Positions 36,119 through 44,384 of a stretch of DNA of 64,000 nucleotides are shown here, piece by piece. Origin of the DNA: a virus. The notes under the pieces are model-generated. The model ran no database searches and was not told the origin of the DNA. It saw nothing but the letters and a program-made list of their open reading frames with translations. The DNA lies in the IMG/VR virus record IMGVR_UViG_3300047476_000972, positions 1 through 64,000 of that record; one strand, given 5' to 3'. Position 1 is the first letter of the stretch. Every line of letters starts with the position of its first letter. Both the position numbers and the translations under genes were made by a program.

Positions 36119-36176
36119 TTGACAAAACCAACCGTAAGCGGTACATTGTTTTTATGCAAACATTTGTACCGCTTAC
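36119..36176 (+). promoter_or_regulatory. Leaderless-type promoter overlapped by 11-bp inverted repeat
   Basis: TTGACA (36119-36124), 17-base spacer, TACATT (36142-36147). The expected start, about 7 bases on, coincides with ATG 36154, and no Shine-Dalgarno is present, so the mRNA is probably leaderless. A perfect inverted repeat GTAAGCGGTAC (36134-36144) / GTACCGCTTAC (36166-36176) overlaps the -10 and the first codons and could be an operator or a hairpin. Confidence 0.75.
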
Positions 36177-36645
36177 TTCTTCTTTTGAAGACATTGCCCG
36201 CACACTAGATCGTGCCCGTCTCAATAAGCAAGCCCTAGAAGGCTGGCAGATTTTGATGACCCTCCTTGAGCTGGATCCTCATGGCAACCACCGTGTCCCT
36301 AAGGGCTGGGTAAATCACCCAGCTGTCAAGATGTGGCGCGGCCATGAAATGGCGCTATATCTGTACATTCAAGCTATGGTGGATGAATGGAAGCGTCGTG
36401 GCTATAAGTCAACTATTGGTGACAAAGCTAAAGACACTATCAAGACTGCTATGTCCAAGGGGTTGCTGGCCTCGTCTGCTTCAAGTAATCCACGATGGAT
36501 TTCTGACATGAAATTATTTAAAGAAGTAGCTGCGAGCCATCGGTTAGCTCTTCTTAACAAGGACTACGAGTGGTACTCGCAATTCAATTGGGACGAGGAC
36601 ACTGGTAAAAAGCCAGAAACCTACGAATATCTCTGGCCTGAATAA
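36154..36645 (+). CDS. Pyrimidine dimer DNA glycosylase (endonuclease V/Pyr_excise-like)
   Basis: A 163-residue protein. MQTFVPLTSSFEDIARTLDRARLNKQALEGWQIL followed by WVNHPAVKMWRGHEMALYLYIQAMVDEWKRRGYK is the family pattern of PF03013-type enzymes related to T4 endonuclease V, which excise UV photodimers. Only part of the T4 catalytic set can be judged by eye. A UV-repair gene suits a phage of sunlit water; it is transcribed from its own promoter. Confidence 0.8.
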   Translation: MQTFVPLTSSFEDIARTLDRARLNKQALEGWQILMTLLELDPHGNHRVPKGWVNHPAVKMWRGHEMALYLYIQAMVDEWKRRGYKSTIGDKAKDTIKTAMSKGLLASSASSNPRWISDMKLFKEVAASHRLALLNKDYEWYSQFNWDEDTGKKPETYEYLWPE

Positions 36646-36703
36646 ATTTGTAATTTACGGTATTTAACACGAAATAGTTAAACTTCAATTGTAGAATCTT
36701 TAT

Positions 36704-37048
36704 ATGAAAGATTCTCGAATTGGCGAGTCGCTTTGGTTTATCTGGGATACCCCCAATAACCAATTTGGCGACTATCCAATTTTCTACACCGAAGATCACG
36801 TTGATATAGATAATGAAGTCGTTCGACGTGCCTTGGCATCTGCAATCCAACGTGAAGGGATAGTATCCTCTCTAGGAGAGGGCTACTTTCTTGTTGATCA
36901 TGGAGAGACTTGGCAAGGGTACTCTGGGTCTGTAGATTCTAGCGAAGTAGAGGATCTTTACGAATGTGATGAGAATGGTTCAACTTCCGACGGAGAAATT
37001 ATGCCAGAAGTTGCCCCCACTACTTGGGTTAGGATTTTTGACTTTTGA
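36704..37048 (+). CDS. Hypothetical acidic protein, 114 aa
   Basis: ATG 36704 has no Shine-Dalgarno. TAGAAT at 36692-36697 would put a transcription start on this ATG, a second leaderless candidate, though without a good -35. The protein is acidic (ESLWFIWDTPNNQFGDYPIFYTEDHVD) with no known domain. It overlaps the WhiB gene by four bases, so the two are probably linked in expression. Confidence 0.5.
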   Translation: MKDSRIGESLWFIWDTPNNQFGDYPIFYTEDHVDIDNEVVRRALASAIQREGIVSSLGEGYFLVDHGETWQGYSGSVDSSEVEDLYECDENGSTSDGEIMPEVAPTTWVRIFDF

Positions 37049-37500
37049 TAGACACGCCTGGATGGTACGAAGAAGCTGAATGCTCTAAGCCAATATATAG
37101 AGATGTAATTAAGAACTTCTTTCTGAACAAGTCGGCTCAGCAGTTGCCTGCGCTGAAGATATGCGATGCATGTCCAGTAAAAAGAGATTGCCTTAAGATG
37201 GCCCTAGAAAATAAAGAAATATGGGGCATATGGGGAGGGCTCACTCCTAAAAAGATCCGTAGAACTCTATCTGTGAATTGGCAAGGCCAAGAGATGCGTC
37301 ACAAGCGCCCACCACTATGTCCTGCCTGTGAGGCAAAGACTGACAAACTTATAACTAAGACAGTCAATCGCCCTAACGGTGGGCGCTGGGCAACCATGAA
37401 GCTAGTCGAGTGTGTGGAGTGTAATTTCTCATGGCAGAGCAGAACAAGTGCTAATGCTGTAGAGGCGTTTCACTTGCTAAAGACTAAGAAGAAGTCCTAG
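37045..37500 (+). CDS. WhiB-family transcription factor with C-terminal zinc-ribbon
   Basis: A 151-residue protein from TTG 37045 (AGGA upstream). Cys13, Cys40, Cys43 and Cys49 form the WhiB 4Fe-4S cluster set (C-x26-C-x2-C-x5-C), followed by GIWGG at 61-65 and a basic segment, the hallmark of Wbl proteins that bind sigma factor and DNA. An extra C-terminal part, C92-x2-C95 and C123-x2-C126, looks like a zinc ribbon, which usual WhiB proteins lack. It indicates an actinobacterial host. Phage WhiB proteins can redirect host transcription. It overlaps convergently with the next gene by 17 bases. Confidence 0.85.
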   Translation: MIDTPGWYEEAECSKPIYRDVIKNFFLNKSAQQLPALKICDACPVKRDCLKMALENKEIWGIWGGLTPKKIRRTLSVNWQGQEMRHKRPPLCPACEAKTDKLITKTVNRPNGGRWATMKLVECVECNFSWQSRTSANAVEAFHLLKTKKKS

Positions 37501-38575
37501 CTGCAGCCTTGTAATACTCTAGATTATTTTTCAAACGTTCGTTGTTTGGGTCGTGAAGTACGGCAGCTTCTCCATAAACCAAAGCTTCTTGGTACATCCC
37601 TAGGTTGTATGCAGCTATAGAAGCTAAGTCGTGCGGTAAGGCTCCCCAAGCAAAGTCCTCGCATAGATAGTCCAATGGCTTCTCTTTGATCTTGAGAGCG
37701 TCTAGCGAAACCTCGTAGCAATCAGCCCAGTTCTTTTCTTCGTACAAAAATTGCGCGTACTCTACGAGGGCTTCCCTGCGTCCGGGGGCTTCATCTATAG
37801 CTGAAACTAGCCATGTAAAGCGATTCTCTGGCTCGCACTTAGCTAGGTAGCGCATTGATGCGGCTCGCTCTGGCCTCCAAGTTGCGCTAGGAATTGATAG
37901 GTGCCTTTTGAATTCTTTAGCAGCTTCTTCGTACTGAGCGTAGAAGAAGAGCTCCCTAGCGTAATAAAAAGCACTTCTATCGTCGTTTGGTGTTTCTTTT
38001 ACAGCGAGTTTTAGTAGTGGAAGGTACTGCCCACGGCTCTTAGTAGGGTCAGCTCTGTGGTGCAGAATTACCTCTGGGATAGTTACTCGACTCTCTGGTC
38101 GATCCATTTCCCAGTAAAGAGTCTCGTGGCAAGGTTGACGCCAGCGGTATCCAAAGCGTCCATGAATTTTGTCAGCATAGAACTGAATGCCTGGAGTTAC
38201 TCCATCTTCTTTCCAGTTCCAGATGTAGTCATAGGCGATGCGATCAATGTTTCCGTTGGTTTCTTGCCAAGCCTTATCTATTGCATCTGCCCAGCCTGGT
38301 TGTAGATACTCGTCTAAATCGATTGATAGGCAGATATCAATATCGGCTGGAATCAAACTTAAGGCCGTATTTCTAGGAACATCAAAACGCCACGGCTTCT
38401 GAGTAATCTCATAAACAACTGCTCCGCGCTCTCGTAGACGTTCTACGGTGCCGTCTGTTGATCCGGTGTCGCAGACTAAAACAAGATCTGCTCCCTCGTT
38501 TGCATCCATAAATTTATCTACATGTTTGATCTCGTTTAGTGCGATGGCATAGACACAAGTTCTTACTTTACGCAT
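37484..38575 (-). CDS. GT-A family 2 glycosyltransferase with C-terminal TPR-like repeats
   Basis: A 363-residue protein with CVYAIALNE, CDTGSTDGT and the D86-L-D88 (IDLDEYL) metal/nucleotide-sugar motif. From about 190 it has helical repeats (RSAFYYARELFFYAQYEEAAKEF, ASIAAYNLGMYQEALVYGEAAVLHDPNNERL) like TPRs, which could hold a protein substrate. It is a paralogue of the gene upstream, which it overlaps by 8 bases. Confidence 0.8.
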   Translation of the reverse strand: MRKVRTCVYAIALNEIKHVDKFMDANEGADLVLVCDTGSTDGTVERLRERGAVVYEITQKPWRFDVPRNTALSLIPADIDICLSIDLDEYLQPGWADAIDKAWQETNGNIDRIAYDYIWNWKEDGVTPGIQFYADKIHGRFGYRWRQPCHETLYWEMDRPESRVTIPEVILHHRADPTKSRGQYLPLLKLAVKETPNDDRSAFYYARELFFYAQYEEAAKEFKRHLSIPSATWRPERAASMRYLAKCEPENRFTWLVSAIDEAPGRREALVEYAQFLYEEKNWADCYEVSLDALKIKEKPLDYLCEDFAWGALPHDLASIAAYNLGMYQEALVYGEAAVLHDPNNERLKNNLEYYKAAARTSS

Positions 38576-39614
38576 TTGATCCCTCGTACCACTTCATGTT
38601 TTCAATGAGTCTTTGATTATTCGGATCTAATTCTAATGCTAGCTTCCCGTGTTTAAGTGCCAGCTCGATTTTCCCGCAGTAGTATGCGGAAAGGGCGACA
38701 ATGTCATGAGGACCGTACCCCCATGCTTCTTTAGAGTAAGTGAATCCGTCACGACGTTCAGCAACATCTAAACACTCTAATGCAAGCCTAAGAGCTATCG
38801 AGTGATCTCCTTCAGACGAGTAAAGTTTTGCCATATCGTATAAAGTTTCTCGCTCTTTACTCTGTCCATAGGCTCTCCACAGCTGTACCATTGCAGTATC
38901 TGTATCCCCTTTTGCTTGGTAGTTGCGTGCAATGTTTCTTGCAATATAGGATTTAACAACAGGGCCATCGGAGCACTTATCATAGCTCTCGGAGCGCCAA
39001 AATATAGCTTGATCTAGATTTCCTATAGCCTCGTAATCATTTGCTAAGAAATACCTAGTGCGCCAATTTTCATCGCCCTCGCTAATCTTCTTGTGTAAGA
39101 GGTTCAAATAGCTGCGTCTACTCTTTGTAGTGTCTTGCCATTCGTCAAGAAAAATTTGATCATTCCACAGGGTTTTCTCTGAAATAGACCAAGATAAGGT
39201 CTCGTGAACTGCACCCACCCATTTGCAATTATGACGAGAGTGGATCTTAGAATGCCATTGCCAAGAACCGCCATTGTGTCGGTATCGGTGATTCAAAATA
39301 GTGGCGTCTAGTTCCCATGAATCCTCTAGATGTTTTCGCCAGCCTGGCAACAACACTTCATCAATGTCTAGCGAGACTGCAATGTCTACATCTGAGGGTA
39401 GCAAATTTAGAGCTGCATTTTTAGCGTCATCGAATCGCCAAGGAGCTATTTTGATTTTGTAAACCTGAATTCCTAGCGACTCTGCAAGGACACTAGTTCC
39501 GTCTGTAGACCCCGTGTCTGCCAGCAAAATATAATCTGCTTCTTTCGCAGACTCTGCCCAGCGGGAAATGAATTGCTCCTCGTTTAGAGCTATAGCGTAG
39601 ACCGCTACCTTCAT
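38568..39614 (-). CDS. GT-A family 2 glycosyltransferase with C-terminal TPR-like repeats (paralogue)
   Basis: A 348-residue protein with the same layout: VYAIALNE, ADTGSTDGT, D83-I-D85 (LDIDEVLLPGW), then HNGGSWQWHSKIHSR and HETLSWS, and TPR-like repeats ending LALELDPNNQRLIENM. The pair is probably a tandem duplication with divergent acceptor specificity. Two bases separate it from the metallophosphoesterase gene. Confidence 0.8.
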   Translation of the reverse strand: MKVAVYAIALNEEQFISRWAESAKEADYILLADTGSTDGTSVLAESLGIQVYKIKIAPWRFDDAKNAALNLLPSDVDIAVSLDIDEVLLPGWRKHLEDSWELDATILNHRYRHNGGSWQWHSKIHSRHNCKWVGAVHETLSWSISEKTLWNDQIFLDEWQDTTKSRRSYLNLLHKKISEGDENWRTRYFLANDYEAIGNLDQAIFWRSESYDKCSDGPVVKSYIARNIARNYQAKGDTDTAMVQLWRAYGQSKERETLYDMAKLYSSEGDHSIALRLALECLDVAERRDGFTYSKEAWGYGPHDIVALSAYYCGKIELALKHGKLALELDPNNQRLIENMKWYEGSNA

Positions 39615-39616
39615 AA

Positions 39617-40822
39617 CTACTCCACTGTAATAACGCTGATGAACTCTCGAGGGTTGAAATCTCCACCTAGAACCATAGTAAGAAGTCCGGCATTAGAGGT
39701 TGCACCAGCTCGGTCACGGTACCACTCCGACCCTGGGTCCGTGGTTGGGCACTGACACCACAAGCGGTGTCCGATATCCATTGTGCGGAAGTTGTGGTAG
39801 TGGCCAGAGATCCATACGTCGCACAGGCCTAGAGCAGTCTGACCTAGGGACTGTTGCTGTAGGTACTTCTCTGGATTGTTTGCGCTCATCTGGTGGCCGT
39901 GGAATAGTCCTACCATTGTTCCGTTGATGTCTACTGCTAGAGTCTGGTGTCCCGACGCAGGGAAGCGGAATTCAACATGTGACAGAGCTTGGTTTTCTGC
40001 ACACGCATCCTGAACAGCAGATGCAATTTCCACATTCCATCCGTCTGCAGGGTCTGCAGCGACTTGGCGAGTTACCTCGTCGTGGTTTCCGTTTACTACG
40101 GGGACAACCATACGCTCCGCCATTGGAGCAAAAGATTTAATCTGTGACATAAGTAGTCGACGTGCTACACGAACTTGCTCGGTCAGACCTAGGTCAGATG
40201 CAGCTTGGCCTTGTAGACGTCCACCCTGAGAAACAATTCCTTCTACGTGGTCGCCAGGTAGTGCTAGAACAATTGTTCCTAGCTCTAGTCCAATTTTTTT
40301 ATAAGCCTCGAACTTGTCAACAGCCTTCTGTGTTCCAGCCAAGATTCGATCAATAGACTGCTGAGTACCATTCCCCTGAGCCTTCTTACCGATCTGCTGA
40401 TCGCTCGGTGCGACTAAGTATGCACCTTTACCAGTGCGTTGCTTTATCCCGCGCTCTGGACGCCACTTCTTAATTTCATCAATTAGCTTTTCTGCATCTA
40501 GCGCATTTTCTCGGTCAGCCCAAGCGTTGTTCGGGGTTAGATTCACTCGAACAGACTCGAGGAACTCTCCGTCATACTTCTGCCACTTACCTCGGCGCAT
40601 GGACGACACTGTCCATTCTTCTGGGTCAAGTCCAAATTCTTGAAGAATCGAGCTAGCGTCAGGAATCTCCGATGATGGACGGGGCTTCGAGATTACGAAA
40701 CCACCCTTAGAGGAATCAACATCCATTCTTGGACGCCAATCCTCTGGGATATTTAGAGACTTAATGTCAGATCCGGTTGTCCCCGGTGAAGCTAGTTTTT
40801 CTAAGCGTTCGCTTAGGCTCAT
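39617..40822 (-). CDS. Calcineurin-like metallophosphoesterase
   Basis: A 401-residue protein with metallophosphoesterase motifs: LPGDHVEG, VVNGNHDE, GLFHGHQM and WISGHYHNF, supplying the metal ligands. The N-terminal ~125 residues are polar and carry ILQEFGLDPEEW. Members include SbcD-like nucleases and phosphatases; a nuclease role in phage DNA metabolism is likely but not shown. It overlaps the upstream small gene by 4 bases (ATGA). Confidence 0.75.
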   Translation of the reverse strand: MSLSERLEKLASPGTTGSDIKSLNIPEDWRPRMDVDSSKGGFVISKPRPSSEIPDASSILQEFGLDPEEWTVSSMRRGKWQKYDGEFLESVRVNLTPNNAWADRENALDAEKLIDEIKKWRPERGIKQRTGKGAYLVAPSDQQIGKKAQGNGTQQSIDRILAGTQKAVDKFEAYKKIGLELGTIVLALPGDHVEGIVSQGGRLQGQAASDLGLTEQVRVARRLLMSQIKSFAPMAERMVVPVVNGNHDEVTRQVAADPADGWNVEIASAVQDACAENQALSHVEFRFPASGHQTLAVDINGTMVGLFHGHQMSANNPEKYLQQQSLGQTALGLCDVWISGHYHNFRTMDIGHRLWCQCPTTDPGSEWYRDRAGATSNAGLLTMVLGGDFNPREFISVITVE

Positions 40823-41082
40823 TTCTGAACCTTCCTATAGCATGTACAGATCTTTCCCCTATGACGATCAAAGGAGCTCTTTGATACATCATACCCCTCT
40901 TCACGCATAAGTTGGGATAAAGTTACATTAGACACGCTAGCAGGATCTTCATAAGATACGGCCATCACTTCATTCAGAAGTTGTACGTCTTTAGCGGGCA
41001 GTTTAGAAAGTATCCGCCCTACTTTGCATTTTAAATTTGAAGACTCTGACTGGGCGTCAGCAAGCTTTTTTGATAGAGACAT
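40819..41082 (-). CDS. Small probable DNA-binding protein, 87 aa
   Basis: An 87-residue basic protein with helical text VQLLNEVMAVSYEDP, then LSQLMREEGYDVSKSSFDRHRG, which could be a helix-turn-helix, and a KICTCYRK end. It is preceded by GGAG. It is the first gene of the minus-strand operon under the promoter at 41112-41140. A repressor-like or recruitment role is only a guess. Confidence 0.45.
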   Translation of the reverse strand: MSLSKKLADAQSESSNLKCKVGRILSKLPAKDVQLLNEVMAVSYEDPASVSNVTLSQLMREEGYDVSKSSFDRHRGKICTCYRKVQK

Positions 41083-41111
41083 GGCTGCTCCTTCATTTCG
41101 TCTATTTCGTC

Positions 41112-41140
41112 ATTTTATAGCTTATCAACATTCAAGTCAA
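41112..41140 (-). promoter_or_regulatory. Minus-strand promoter for phosphoesterase-glycosyltransferase operon
   Basis: On the minus strand TTGACT (41140-41135), 17 bases and TAAAAT (41117-41112). The predicted start is near 41105, before the GGAG and ATG of the gene at 41082. Good match to a sigma-70-like consensus. Confidence 0.65.
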
Positions 41141-41148
41141 TATTTAAA

Positions 41149-41508
41149 CTATTCTGGTTTTTTTCGAGGCTTTCTTCGAATTGAAATAGGCTCTTCTGTC
41201 ATCCTTAGCCCACCCAGATCTAAGCCATTTTTGGCTAAAATTATGTCTTTTATAAGTTCTGTTTCTGCCGACATCTTCACGACGTGGGTCTCGATGCTGT
41301 TGACTCGATCAGCCAAAGAGCTGCCACCATTCTCCCAGAGTTGGTGCTCTACGCGGTCCAACCGCTCAGATATAGTTCTGCCCTTACCGTCTGCTCCCAG
41401 TACTTCACTTAGGCGGTGAACGATTCTAAAGGTAGCATATACGCCACCAAAGATAACGCCAAGGGCGGTTATTACAGCGGCAATAGTTAAAATAATCTCG
41501 ACAGTCAT
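41149..41508 (-). CDS. Holin-like membrane protein with coiled coil (DUF2746-like)
   Basis: A 119-residue protein with one N-terminal transmembrane helix (IILTIAAVITALGVIFGGVYATF) then ISERLDRVEHQLWENGGSSLADRV, a coiled-coil stretch and a basic end RRKPRKKPE. The HQLWENGGSSL phrase recurs in actinophage small membrane proteins near lysis genes. Hence holin-like, though no endolysin is in the window. Confidence 0.6.
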   Translation of the reverse strand: MTVEIILTIAAVITALGVIFGGVYATFRIVHRLSEVLGADGKGRTISERLDRVEHQLWENGGSSLADRVNSIETHVVKMSAETELIKDIILAKNGLDLGGLRMTEEPISIRRKPRKKPE

Positions 41509-41737
41509 GACCTATAATAGAAATCTACTCGGTGAACCAATTAGGTTTGTTTCATCTATTTTACCCTAATAGGGTCTTCCTTATTTGGCTGGGCGTTAGG
41601 TCGTCCCCCTGAATGAGTCTGCTGGCAATCTGCCATTTTTATTTTTGAGTTTGCATTTGTTGCCTTTGGCTGTATGCTGATGTTAGTATTTTCGGAGAGT
41701 TTATGTATTTCTTTAGTGACGGCAAGGCGGTAGCGTA
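41509..41737. promoter_or_regulatory. Divergent intergenic region with 13-bp palindrome
   Basis: About 230 bases separate the minus-strand membrane gene and the plus-strand primase. It contains ACCCTAATAGGGT at 41563-41575, a perfect palindrome about a central base, a possible operator between the two start regions. On the minus strand TATTAT (about 41519-41514) lies very close to the gene start; on the plus strand no convincing promoter is seen. Nothing else is evident. Confidence 0.45.
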
Positions 41738-44377
41738 ATGAGCGCATGGGAGACAGCGGGTAACGGAAAGCTTGCTCGCGGAGCCGCGTACTTTGCACGT
41801 GAGCACGGGTGGACAATTCTGCCAGTACACGGCATTACCAATGACGGTCGTTGCACCTGTGGTCGTCCTCACGCAGAGACCAAAGACATTGGTAAGCACC
41901 CAGCTCTGAATAGCTGGAACACTGAATCCTCTAACAATCCTGAAGTAGTTGCTAAGTGGTACGAAGAAAACCCTGACTACAACATCGGTGTTTTCTGTAA
42001 GCCGTCTGGATTCTTTGCGATTGATATTGATCCACGTTCTGGTGGAGATGACTCTTTTGAGATTCTTGAAGCACGCGCCGAGGGTGCACTACCTCCAACT
42101 GTTGAGGCGCAGACCGGAAACTACACCGTACGTGGAAAAGTTGTACGTGGTCGCCACCTAATCTACAAGTGCGATCCTAATGAGAAGTTCCTAGGAAACT
42201 TAGAAAAGTCTGGCCTTAAGGGAATTGATATTAAGCACAATGGGTACATTCTTATTGCGCCTTCTCGCCACTTCTCTGGTACTACATACGACTGGAAGCC
42301 TGGTCACGCTCCTTGGGAGATGGAAATTGCTACAGCACCTGAAGAACTACTTGCAGTCCTACGTGCTCGTACGCCTCGTCAGGGATCTGGCTCTGCGTAC
42401 AAAGAAGGATCGTGGGATTGGCTGGACGAGCTTGAGTTCAGTGGTGAAAAAGTTGACATCGAAAAGATTCTCGGTGAAGGCATTGACGAAGGCCACCGAG
42501 CAGTCGAGGTTTATCGACTTGCTTGTGCTCTAGCAAATAAGTTTGGTACCAGCTCTGAATCTCGTTTGATGATTGAGTCAATGATGATTCGCTTCAATCA
42601 CGAGATGATCCGTCCTCCTATGGAGCTAGAGGGTCCTAACTCGCTATTGATGCATACTCACCGTGCAATTGATTTTGTCTCTAACAGTCCGAAACTTGAT
42701 CGCAAGTGGGAGGGCCTCACGGAGTGGGCGCGTAATGGCGGTAACGAATGGGCTAAGAGGTCTCAGGAGGAAACCTCTCAGTCTCTAGTTCTATCTGGCT
42801 CTGACAACTCTGCTATGCCTGTTGCTTCTATGCCACCTAAGTTTGTTGGGGACATTGTTACTGACCTAATTGAGAGTGGTGTTTCTGTAGCAGATGCTAC
42901 AAACAAGGGAAACACTCCCCTACCTAAAGATGTTGACGCAATTAGCGCCGAAGATGGTGGACGTCCGGGCTATCGAACTCTTACTGATGTTGGTAACAGC
43001 CGTAGGCTTATTGATACATATGGATCTGCAATCCGCTACACCCCTGGACTTGGCTGGTTCTATTGGGAAGGTCAGTACTGGTGTCCAGACGCTGAAGAAC
43101 TTCACCTAAAAGAGCTAGCTAAACGAATTTCTACGGTTATTGCCAGCGAAGTTATTAACTACGACGAAGACGACCCTAAGCGTTCAGAATTAGTAAACCA
43201 CGCTAAGCAAGCCAAGTCAGCTGCAAAGATTTCGACCATGACAGCACTTGCTGACTCAGATGAGCGAGTCTCTGTTCCTGTAGAAAACTGGGACAGCTCA
43301 CCGCACTTGCTTGGTGTTCTCAATGGTGTGGTTGATCTACGTAGCGGAGAACTTCTACGTGGTCGTCCTGATCTGCACATTACCAAGCGTGCTCCGGTCT
43401 CGTACACTCCCGGGTTGCGCAACATCCGCTGGGAACAGTTTATTGACTATGCAACTGGTGGCGATAAAGAACTCCAAGAGTGGATCCAAAAAGCAGTTGG
43501 CTATACACTAACGGGTCTTAGCAACCAAGACGTATTGTTTTTGGTCTATGGACCTCCAGGATCTGGTAAGAACACGTTCGTTGAGACTATTGTCAATGCC
43601 CTTGGTTCTGAACAGTACGCTGGAAAATTGCCATCTGAAATTATGGCGTCTGGTCAGGCTCAAAACTCTTCGAACCAGTACTACATGGCTGAACTTCGTG
43701 GTAAGCGTATGATCTGGATTGACGAGTTGCCAGAGTCCGAGCGCCTAAATGAAAACCAGATTAAGCAGCTGACTGGTTCATCTACTATTCAGGGCCGTTC
43801 ACCTGGCGAGAAGCCTTTTACATTCAAGGCCCAAGGCAAGATGTGGATCACGACTAACCACCGTCCGATCATTACTGACGATGCTATGTGGCGTCGTCTG
43901 CGTCCAATCCCATGGTCAAACATCCCAGAGACTTCAGATCCAGACCTAAAAGCATACCTATCCGACCCAGAGGGTGGTCTTCCAGCAGTTCTATCATGGG
44001 CGGTAGATGGCGCAATTAAGTACCTGACTTCTTCTGCGCGCGATCCTCTTGGAATGTGCGGTGCTATTAGTGACGCTTCTGACATCTATCGTAAGAACGA
44101 AGACCGAATCGGTATCTTCCTTGATGAAGAAACGAAGGAGTCGGTAGGCGCATCTGCCCAGATTAAGAGCCTCTACTCTGTCTATCGTGTGTGGAGTGAT
44201 GAGCGTGGTGAGCGTCCTATGTCACAGATTGCGTTCCAGCGTAAGCTCTCGGATCGCGGTATGACAGTTGTTGGTCAGGGAGCTAAGGCAACTCTAGAGA
44301 ATCGTGCTTTGAACCCTCGTGTTGTTCCTAGTGGTGAAGTAGACTGGGGTATGGCAACACGACTAGCTCGAATCTAA
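41738..44377 (+). CDS. PrimPol-SF3 primase-helicase
   Basis: An 879-residue protein. N-terminal prim-pol domain (bifunctional primase/polymerase type) with a Cys/His cluster CTCGRPH, metal-binding FAIDIDPRSGG (about residue 93) and KGIDIKHNGYILIAPS. C-terminal D5/SF3 helicase: Walker A GPPGSGKNT near 605, Walker B MIWIDELPE, sensor KMWITTNHRP and arginine DAMWRRLRPIPW. It would prime and unwind at the replication fork with the family A polymerase. Start ATG has AAGGCGG upstream. Confidence 0.9.
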   Translation: MSAWETAGNGKLARGAAYFAREHGWTILPVHGITNDGRCTCGRPHAETKDIGKHPALNSWNTESSNNPEVVAKWYEENPDYNIGVFCKPSGFFAIDIDPRSGGDDSFEILEARAEGALPPTVEAQTGNYTVRGKVVRGRHLIYKCDPNEKFLGNLEKSGLKGIDIKHNGYILIAPSRHFSGTTYDWKPGHAPWEMEIATAPEELLAVLRARTPRQGSGSAYKEGSWDWLDELEFSGEKVDIEKILGEGIDEGHRAVEVYRLACALANKFGTSSESRLMIESMMIRFNHEMIRPPMELEGPNSLLMHTHRAIDFVSNSPKLDRKWEGLTEWARNGGNEWAKRSQEETSQSLVLSGSDNSAMPVASMPPKFVGDIVTDLIESGVSVADATNKGNTPLPKDVDAISAEDGGRPGYRTLTDVGNSRRLIDTYGSAIRYTPGLGWFYWEGQYWCPDAEELHLKELAKRISTVIASEVINYDEDDPKRSELVNHAKQAKSAAKISTMTALADSDERVSVPVENWDSSPHLLGVLNGVVDLRSGELLRGRPDLHITKRAPVSYTPGLRNIRWEQFIDYATGGDKELQEWIQKAVGYTLTGLSNQDVLFLVYGPPGSGKNTFVETIVNALGSEQYAGKLPSEIMASGQAQNSSNQYYMAELRGKRMIWIDELPESERLNENQIKQLTGSSTIQGRSPGEKPFTFKAQGKMWITTNHRPIITDDAMWRRLRPIPWSNIPETSDPDLKAYLSDPEGGLPAVLSWAVDGAIKYLTSSARDPLGMCGAISDASDIYRKNEDRIGIFLDEETKESVGASAQIKSLYSVYRVWSDERGERPMSQIAFQRKLSDRGMTVVGQGAKATLENRALNPRVVPSGEVDWGMATRLARI

Positions 44378-44384
44378 GGATAAA

